Shown here one piece after another: positions 32,226 through 38,555 of a stretch of DNA of 38,555 nt. The translations under genes and the position numbers were made by a program. The notes under the pieces are model-generated. The model saw only the letters and a program-made list of their open reading frames with translations. It made no database searches and was not told where the DNA came from. Position 1 is the first letter of the stretch, and each line of letters opens with the position of its first letter. The stretch covers positions 2,218,628-2,257,182 of the forward strand of contig FN649741.1 in NCBI GenBank assembly GCA_000310025.1. The letters are read 5' to 3'. Origin of the DNA: Ectocarpus siliculosus (taxonomy: Eukaryota; Sar; Phaeophyceae; Ectocarpales; Ectocarpaceae).

Positions 32226-35200
32226 TCCCTCTCCCTCTCTCTGTCTGTCTCTGTCTGTCTCCCTGTCTGTCTCTCTCATCCTCAGGGAAGTGGCGAAGAG
32301 CTTGAAGCCAGCGGTGGACAATGCGTTCAAGATCAAAAAGAACCTGCAGCGCACGAATGAGATGACCCTCGCCGATGTTATTTCCATGGGGGGAGCGGAG
32401 GCTATCCACGCTTGCGGAGGCCCTCCCATGCTCGTACAGCTCGGAAGGTATCTACATGCTCCACAATTATTTTTTTCCAAGTGTTGATGCTTTTTGAGAC
32501 AACAGAGTATATTTTTGAAAGGGGGCTTAATCTTCCTAGGACTGGGCCTTTGTCCGTCATGGCATGGAACGGCGTGGGTTCAATCCTCTTGCAGCTGAGT
32601 TGGTGAGAGACAGTTTGTGAAGTATCGGCGGGATTAGAAAAAAATGCAGGCCCTCAGGCAAAGCGTATGTGACACACATCGTACGGTAGGACGTGCAACA
32701 CCTGCAATGTGTCCTCAGGGGTCAGATAGTCCACAATGCCTGTATACATGGAAGGAAAATGCTCTGGGTTCCATCTTGAGTTGAAGCGCGCATACGTGCC
32801 CATAAATGCGAAAAGGTGCCGATGTTGAGACGAGATTAATTTCGTTGTGGAATGGTATCCCACCATGCGCCAACGATTTGTTCCAGCATGTACGGACACT
32901 AGAAGGTACTGAGTGGAGACCGGAACGATTTTTAATGTGAAGACAACAACAACAACAACAACAACAATAACAACATGGTAGCTTCAACGAGAGCCACGGC
33001 CCAGTTCCCGAGGCAGAGTTCGCTTTCTTTTCTTCTTCTTTTTTCCTTTTTTTTTAACCAGGTATGATGAGAAGAAGGCGCCCAACCCTGCCGCCGACAT
33101 CAAAGGATACAGCTTCGACGAGCCCACCGGAGCCGGAGTCAAGGCCGCGTTCAAGCGGGCTGGCCTTGGGCCCAGGTGAGGAAGGGCCGGAACGCAACGC
33201 TCTATCGTTAATTAACCCCCCTTTTAAGATTCGTTGGTGCACCTTAGGGCCAAAGGGTGTGGTGTCGTCGCTGCCGGCGAAGCTGGATAGACAGCCGGAT
33301 CTCCGCTGCCGCAAAAGCACACGGAAATGTGTTACAGCGCGCGCTTTCATGGGTCCATTTTTGGAGCAAGGTGCTACAACAATGGTTACCAATGGGTGTG
33401 GTCTGGTCGTACCGGTGAATCTGTAGGCAGGCAGGTCTGTCTGTGCTGCTGCAAACGTACACGGAGGTACTTTCCATGTGTCGTCGCGCGTTTTCATTGG
33501 CGCATTTTTGGGCAAAGGTTCTTTCAATGGGTTGCCAATGGGTGTGGTCTCGTATGCATGCGCTGTACGGCCTTGGTAAGCATTCCACTTGACACACGCG
33601 CCGTCGAGCAGCCTAATGGGGAAAGATCGGAGTCAGCTCACGGCGAATCTGTAGACAGACGGGTATTGCTGCCGCAAGAGTACAAGGTCGGTGGTGTAGC
33701 TCACACGCGTTTCTGCGCGATTACCGCTCCGTTACGGCATGCGCATGCATCGCGACATGTGCCTCAACGGCGGTGATGCTTTGCGACAGGGAGATGGTGC
33801 TGCTGCTGGGAGCTCTCGGAAGTGTCTCGGATGCGGCTAGTGCTGTGGGAAATGGCGGGTGAGTCCACTGAGATAGAAGAGAAAATATGTACTGGACCGA
33901 TGCAACACCCAGGAAGTGGTTGTAGTGTTGCGACATTATCAGTTTTAGATCATGCGATCCACTTGACAATACTATTAGTTGCAACCGCGTTAGATGCCGC
34001 TTGTGGTACCGCTCCGGGAGACGGTGGGTTAGCCAATGGAGATGGAGCAAACACGCGCTCAACAATATATTACGCTATGAATTCGTTGATAATCTATCTT
34101 AGACTCTTTTCTTTGATAGAGATGGATTCGTTGGGTCACATCCAGAAAATATAGAATAACAACAAATGGCACAATAAAAACAAATGGCACAATTTTCCGC
34201 ATTGTCTCCCTCCTTCAAAAACAAAAAAGGGGCGACGGGGATGATGACGACTTGGAGGACCTGGCATGGCAGAACAGCATCCCCAACACCTTCGGGAAGG
34301 AGTCAGACAAGCTCGGGAGGCCGCTGTCGAACTCCTTCGGGCCGGGTTTCCTGCAAAGAGTCGCCGCGGCTGGAAAGGACGGGGGGGGGATAGGGGTGGT
34401 GGGGAAGGCTCTCCTGGAAGATGATGAGGTCAAGACGTACGTCAGAAAATACGCGGGGAACTCCAAGGTAGGCGTGAAGGTAAAACAGTGCACAACGCGC
34501 ATTTACTTTTCGGTTACAATCTAAGAACTTGGCCCAAAGAACAGGTGCTTCGTCAAGAAACCTGCTCTAAAACCTATATAGTCGAAGCCTACACTATGAC
34601 CTATACGGTACAGTCGAAGCCTGCGCTATAACCTGTATTGTCGAATCCTACACTATAACCTATATGATCGAAGCCTACATTCAAACCTAGATATCGTCGA
34701 AGTCTACACTGTATTATCGAGGTACAGTACAGTACCCCATATTCTTAACAAGAAGCGAGCCTCGCCCAAATGATGAGGTTCTTCCATGGTGGAGCGTTCT
34801 GTAGGCGCCACTACATAGCGTTGTTGGCGAAGTGTTTCAGAGATCACCGGGGTAATTTGTTGGAGCGCCGGTAGGCGTAAGATAATTCCGCAGCGGCAAG
34901 ACAAGACAAGACTTTTGTGTTTGTGGTTCTACATGAGTTGGTTTTGCACCGGTGGTGCGTTCAACAGTGGGACAGACGGCTCCGGAGGACCCCGTTTGCT
35001 GTGAGGCGTGGGACACAAGAGTTAATAACCGGCAGGATTTGCGTCTATTGCTATCTGCTCCGATGCCATGCCGTGAATGCCGCATGCCGGACGTGTGGTA
35101 CAATCAACTCGCTCTAACGACACACACCGTTCTTGTCGCACAACCAACGCGGTCACATCACACACACACCGGTCTTGTCGCACAATAAACCCGCTCACGC

Positions 35201-35374
35201 CGCCGTGTCTTGTGACCGTCTGGGATACTTGCGCGCGCGATCCGCGCGCCGGGGATGGATGGGTGTTCCAAACCAAACCGTGAATTTCGACAGGCGTTCA
35301 TGTCGGATCTGTCTGAGGCCTACACCAAGATGACCTTACTCGGGGAGCGCTATGAGACGCGCAACGCCATTTAA
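29702..35374 (+). CDS. Thylakoid-lumen class I peroxidase homologue lacking heme residues (TL29/APX4-like)
   Basis: Eight exons: 29702-29832, 31281-31506, 31825-31946, 32286-32447, 33062-33175, 33790-33858, 34230-34467, 35294-35374; 380 residues, all phases consistent, TAA at 35372-35374. The mature part aligns by eye with ascorbate peroxidases: APEMLKLAIADALGFD, TGGPDGS, TLADVISMGGAEAIHACGGP, LVQLGRYDEKKAP, and the C-terminal GKALLEDDEV...YAGNSKAFMSDLSEAYTKM. The catalytic positions are gone: distal Arg38/Trp41/His42 become Lys132/Ile135/Ala136; the proximal His of GGHTLG falls at Leu261 in GALGS; the Asp before KALL is Gly333. It should therefore neither bind heme in the usual way nor reduce peroxide, as reported for plant TL29. 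The leader carries a signal peptide, a transit region and a lumen signal (65-90) ending EAAQA. Residues 275-283 are a Gly/Asp loop at an exon junction. The function is unknown; an association with photosystem II is only an analogy to TL29. Confidence 0.85.
30283..30499. mobile_element. 217-bp MITE with long terminal inverted repeats and TA flanks
   Basis: The first 24 bases (ccgtatatgacacaagataa and four more) are the exact reverse complement of the last 24. Pairing continues with few mismatches through cgattttcaaagatcgatt, about 53 bp in total. The element is flanked by TA on both sides (30281-30282, 30500-30501), as for Tc1/mariner-type insertions. It lies in intron 1 of the peroxidase-like gene. 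The core resembles sequences at 30605-30670 (opposite strand) and 10800-10845. Confidence 0.8.
30556..30690 (-). repeat. Second, inverted copy of the MITE core
   Basis: On the minus strand it reads atacattttcggaaagctct, then ggttgcaacgccgccatttt, matching the centre of the MITE at 30370-30430. The termini are not conserved. A third core copy is at 10800-10845 in the kinase-like gene. Confidence 0.6.
31040..31262. repeat. CAA/AAC trinucleotide microsatellite
   Basis: Imperfect caa/aac/cac triplets, pure aac-type from about 31148 to 31195, ending about 20 bp before the exon 2 acceptor of the peroxidase-like gene. A second short aac tract is at 32941-32972. Confidence 0.95.
31281..31506 (+). 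CDS. Peroxidase-like gene, exon 2: lumen-targeting signal
   Basis: Follows cccctcttgcag. After MMAAAEEGSTGGG comes NLCRGEFISSVAASFGLGLA and LAVSPEAAQA, a hydrophobic thylakoid-transfer segment with a plausible cleavage after AQA. Homologous Tat signals have two Arg; here the pair reads Arg-Gly, with only Arg64. The exon ends AACTCA|gtgagt in phase 0. Confidence 0.8.
31565..31690 (+). repeat. ACCGGCTGACCAAT dispersed repeat copy
   Basis: Contains gcatcgaccgcgcaaaccgg, ctgaccaatgaaaa, gtgcggctgaaaac and a terminal catgatctgggaccccgcga block shared with the copy at 7022-7130. It is in intron 2 of the peroxidase-like gene. Confidence 0.8.
32154..32280. repeat. CT microsatellite at a splice acceptor
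   Basis: Continuous ct/ccct/gtct repeats, ending directly at the acceptor cctcag for the exon at 32286. The microsatellite serves as the polypyrimidine tract of that intron. Confidence 0.95.
33280..33680. repeat. About 140-bp tandem repeat, two units and a partial
   Basis: Units near 33282-33420 and 33421-33560 share ctgc(c)gcaa...acacgga, cgcgcgctttcat/cgcgcgttttcat, catttttgg and caatgggtgtggtct. A partial third begins near 33644 (gaatctgtagacagacgggt). It is in intron 5 of the peroxidase-like gene. Confidence 0.75.
34522..34730. repeat. TAAGAACTTGG fragment and 31-33-bp minisatellite
   Basis: 34522-34555 (taagaacttggcccaaagaa, caggtgctt) matches motifs at 13704-13732 and 15703-15733 in the TIR element. 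It is followed by five diverged units of gtcgaagcctacactataac (about 34575-34725). It is in intron 7 of the peroxidase-like gene. Confidence 0.75.
35110..35205. repeat. 42-bp tandem repeat
   Basis: cttgtcgcacaaccaacgcg and cttgtcgcacaataaacccg recur 42 bp apart, separated by CA-rich spacer. It lies shortly before the last exon of the peroxidase-like gene. Confidence 0.7.
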
Positions 35375-35714
35375 GATGAGATGAACACCGTCGTTATTTT
35401 GTTTTTTCGGGTTTATTATGCTGTAGTTGATGTCGCGATGGGCCTGATGTGAAGTTGATGTCACGATGGGTCTGATGTGATGTTTAATGGGACTGGATAT
35501 CACCTCAGTATGACGGTGGTCGGGCGTCGCTTGGGCCCGAAGGCTTTTTCTTTCTCATGCTGTGCCAGTAACACGTTTGTCCCCTTTTAGACGTTGCCGG
35601 GCGCGGAATTCTGCCGTCGCTGCCGGAGGGGGTCTATGGATTTTTGTACGAGGTTACCCCCCTTCTGCTGTCCACTACTAAACTTCGATGAAGAGCGCCC
35701 AGCATGAGCATGGT

Positions 35715-35938
35715 TCAAGGCAGCGGTAGCGCCGGTGTCGTCAGCGATAGCAGTAGCGGCGGTGGCCCGGGCACGGAGGGCTCCTGGTCCCAGGCTGGTG
35801 TAGTAGTAGCACCTCGCGGGGCAAAGAGAAGGGAGCAACTGCTTGTGAAATCAAAACCGCGAGGAGATAGAGACGCGCCGGGCAGTGTCTTGGCTTGCTG
35901 GGCTTTGGCTTGTCGGTAGAGCGCGACGGACTCTTGCA
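35715..35938 (-). CDS. Possible terminal exon of a convergent gene
   Basis: On the minus strand, after a plausible acceptor (cctgccctattgcaag), a frame reads ESVALYRQAKAQQAKTLPG and on to a Pro/Leu-rich tail ending TPALPLP and a stop. The first 20 residues look helical and coding-like; the rest is low complexity. No upstream exon with matching phase was found, and other frames are also open here. Confidence 0.2.
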
Positions 35939-38555
35939 ATAGGGCAGGAACCACGGCTGGGTGGCAGCAGTGCTGCACTTTAGAAAAAAAGAGAAAAAAG
36001 TCGTCCCGCTTGCGGAAACGCGGTATTATATTAGCAGTAGGCAGGCAAGGAGAGACTGACATACATAGAGGCACGGTCAATGCCGTAGTGAAAAACCGGT
36101 GGGATGGTTCACTCGTCGGCCCTGGAGAGGAAGAGCTGTTTAGCGCGGGCGGGTGGTCGCTATAGGGCAGGTGAACTCTCTTGTTACAGATACAGTAGAG
36201 CAGTCATGTTGATTTTTCGCCTCCAACAGGGAGGGTGCCCAACATTGGGCGGGTGAACCGGCGCGGCACAAAAACGTACACCTGTCTTGTTGTAGAGAGC
36301 CCACGACGGGTGTTCCGTGGACCGAGTAGCCGACGTTCCGCATTTTTTGTTGGAGTCCTCTTGTGGAGCGAGCGGGTTCAGAGGACATCGAGAGAGTGTG
36401 GGTGTTGGGTGTGCCTGATGTGTAGACTATTTGATCATGAAGTGCCAAGGGTTATCGGAGCACGTCACGTTGCGCTCCCATCGCACCAGAAAACGCATAT
36501 GGATCGGTGTGTTTTCATTGTTGGCATCGACGGCGCTAACCGGCTGACCAATGGAAAGACGTCAGTGTCAGCGGATAAAAAATCAAGATCGGTGTGTGTG
36601 TTTGTAAACAAGGGGCGGGGGGGAGGCGGAGAATCATGACCGCTCTGTGTCTGACGGCCAAGTTTAGGACGAGCTTGGGTGGACACCTCACAGGGATGGC
36701 GCGAATGACCTATTACATGCACGGTACGAGTTGTACCCTCCCGTCCTATCCCGTGCCCCATTATTCTCGAACCGCCGTGCGATATTCTTCGGACAAGATG
36801 CCATATATGGTGTGGTGGTCCGGCTCCGCTTCTGTTTTTTGTTTTTTTTTCGGTTGTGCTGAAAGAAGGCGGGCGTTTCAGACAATGTAGCAAGCAGTAA
36901 CTGAATACCAAGCATTTGAGAGTGTCCACCAGCTCACTCAACATGGGGGGATAAGTCTCCCTCCCTAGGTTTAGGTGTGTTGTGTCGGGACAACAAGCAG
37001 GCAGCAGGTAGACCAACGAGCTCACCATCGTTTTAACTCCTCGTTGTTGTGGAGATAGATGAGCTTTACAAATGGTCACATCTCCCCCCGAATGTCTGTT
37101 GAGGACGATGAGTCTTTCCACTCTGAATTGCGTCGACATGGGGATGTCTAACTTTGATGGAAGAGAACCCGGGTTCGGTTCAAATCCCGCCGCCCACCAC
37201 ATATGAAGAGGGAAAAAACGGGGGGAAAACCATGGTAACACGGTAGGGACTGAAAAAAAAAATGTTTGCCCCTTGATATACAATCGTAGATTAGGTGTGT
37301 GATGCATCTGTCATCACTGCCCGCTGCATGCCTGTCGCCGACAAGCAGACATCGAGACCCAGCCTACAACCACGAACGGCCATCTACGCGAACAACAAGG
37401 CCCTAACTATAAATCACTAATATTGTGTTGCCTGAGGAACAAGCCCAAGCAAGCGAAAAATCGGCCAAGAGAGGACTTTCAAAAAAAAAAAAGTGAGCTG
37501 CACCAAAAGTGCTATCCTTTCCCTTATTAACCCTTTTGAGTCTTCAGGCGTTCTCACTGATCATTGATTGATCATTTGCAAATGCTGGTGTAGTGGCAAG
37601 TCGTGGAGTTGCCGCCCTGCAGCCCTTCGCGCCGTGTATTGGCAAGTCCATAGGTAGGTGTGTCTAGATTATTAGCACCGGCGCTAACCGGCTGACCAAT
37701 GAAGAGACTTCAGTGACAGCGGGTAATATCAAGGTCTCGGGAATGGGAATGGGGCCAATCAATGCCAAATAATGAATCTCTCAATGTATGCACATGTCAA
37801 TAAACGCGTGTGTGCGTACAGCAGTACATACATACATACATATGTGTTCTTTCGCAGCACCACACATACACTCGCCCGAACGTAGGAAGCCACTGCTGCA
37901 AAGAGCAGAGGACAGCCAAAGGGAGGGGTATTGCAGTCCCTGCCGAAGCCCAGATATCGAGGATATCGTGGTTCCCAACAATTTGAAAATCGTTCCCAAG
38001 ATCCCGCAGTCATTGTGTCAACAGCTACAACGAACGCTACAACAACACTACTACTACTGCTGTAGACGAGTAAAACATATCAGCAACACATCCACACTCG
38101 TAGCGCCACACATACCACCCTCGCCCGAACCTAGGAAACCACGAGGTACAGGTGTGTGCTGGTGGATGTGCTTGTTGTTTGACAAACACAGGAGCTCTAG
38201 AGAGTTGGCAGGGCACATTTCGGGGGGGGACAGAGAACAGAGAAGTACAGAAGTACAAATACCAGCTATGGGTCTTCACTGATCATTTTGCCCTCTCTGG
38301 ACTGATCATTTACAATATACCGAAAATAGACTAGTTGAGGCAGCTAGACGACTGATCATTTCAAAGGCTACACAGCTAACCTGCCCTACTGACCGCAGCG
38401 CGACCACCCACCAACCCTTCTACGACCCTGTCTGTGGCCACCACCGTGTCGCCGGCTTCTCTCATGGCCTACAGGTGGAGATAGCTGTTGCGTGTGCAGA
38501 AGTACACTGGTGTCTTTCTCTGCACTTCTCTCTCTCCCGCTCGCTCTCGCTCTCA
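35939..38555. other. Right-hand spacer with repeats
   Basis: I see no supported gene. It contains two plus-strand copies of the ACCGGCTGACCAAT repeat (about 36524-36600 and 37670-37740), a retroelement-like relic (37076-37200), a short duplication of ctcgcccgaacctaggaa-type sequence (37869 and 38121), several tgatcatt motifs (37555-37580, 38278-38360) and CT-rich sequence at the right edge. Confidence 0.5.
36524..37740 (+). repeat. Two further ACCGGCTGACCAAT repeat copies
   Basis: gcatcgacggcgctaaccgg and ctgaccaatggaaag at 36524-36560; gcaccggcgctaaccggctg and accaatgaagagac at 37674-37710. Both continue with a tcagtg(t)cagcgg(a)ta block, so these two are closer to each other than to the 31.6-kb copy. 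Confidence 0.75.

Noticed and set aside
35599-35666. Plus-strand exon candidate after ccccttttag
   Set aside because: Short coding-like stretch after the peroxidase-like stop; no phase-compatible partner, and the peroxidase-like CDS already ends with a normal C-terminus.
37110-37200. Complete tRNA gene
   Set aside because: Only the T-loop and tail are present; the T-stem does not pair properly and no acceptor 5' strand, D-arm or A box is seen.
36465-37307. 280-codon minus-strand open frame
   Set aside because: Runs through a dispersed repeat copy and the retroelement relic; no domain could be recognised.

Overview
This is nuclear DNA of an intron-rich eukaryote, most likely a photosynthetic stramenopile and probably a brown alga. 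Three things point there: GT-AG introns of about 0.3 to 4.6 kb, a nucleus-encoded thylakoid protein whose leader reads as ER signal + transit peptide + lumen signal with a Phe after the signal peptide (the secondary-plastid import pattern), and introns and spacers full of small transposon relics, minisatellites and simple repeats. A 100-N assembly gap lies at 21381-21480. All gene models were built by hand: exon ends were placed at splice signals and accepted only where the reading phases of successive exons agreed. No transcript data or searches were available.

Layout. 1-780 (minus): decayed LINE-like reverse transcriptase interrupted by a palindromic insertion. 1156-1656 (plus): last two exons of an unrecognised gene. 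1657-5214: spacer with repeats. 5215-17404 (minus): nine-exon, 432-residue membrane protein of the CTP-dependent polyprenol (dolichol/phytol) kinase-like family. 17405-18441: a head-to-head promoter interval. 18442-28674 (plus): twelve-exon, about 492-residue protein of unknown function with a ubiquitin-like N-terminus and EF-hand-like repeats without calcium loops. 29702-35374 (plus): eight-exon, 380-residue thylakoid-lumen class I peroxidase homologue whose catalytic and heme-binding residues are all replaced (TL29/APX4-like). 35375-38555: spacer with repeats, a weak minus-strand exon candidate and a retroelement relic.

The genes do not form a pathway visible from the sequence. The kinase-like gene and the EF-hand-like gene share a roughly 1-kb divergent promoter region. 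The peroxidase-like gene follows in tandem.

The most interesting items are the heme-less lumenal pseudo-peroxidase, an exon of the kinase-like gene that has been tandemly duplicated with its splice acceptor lost in the extra copy, a probable GC-AG intron, the CCCATGGGTACC palindrome family (one copy inserted in-frame in the reverse transcriptase between 9-bp direct repeats), a 2.1-kb terminal-inverted-repeat element, a 217-bp MITE with near-perfect ends, and a dispersed short repeat present at least seven times.
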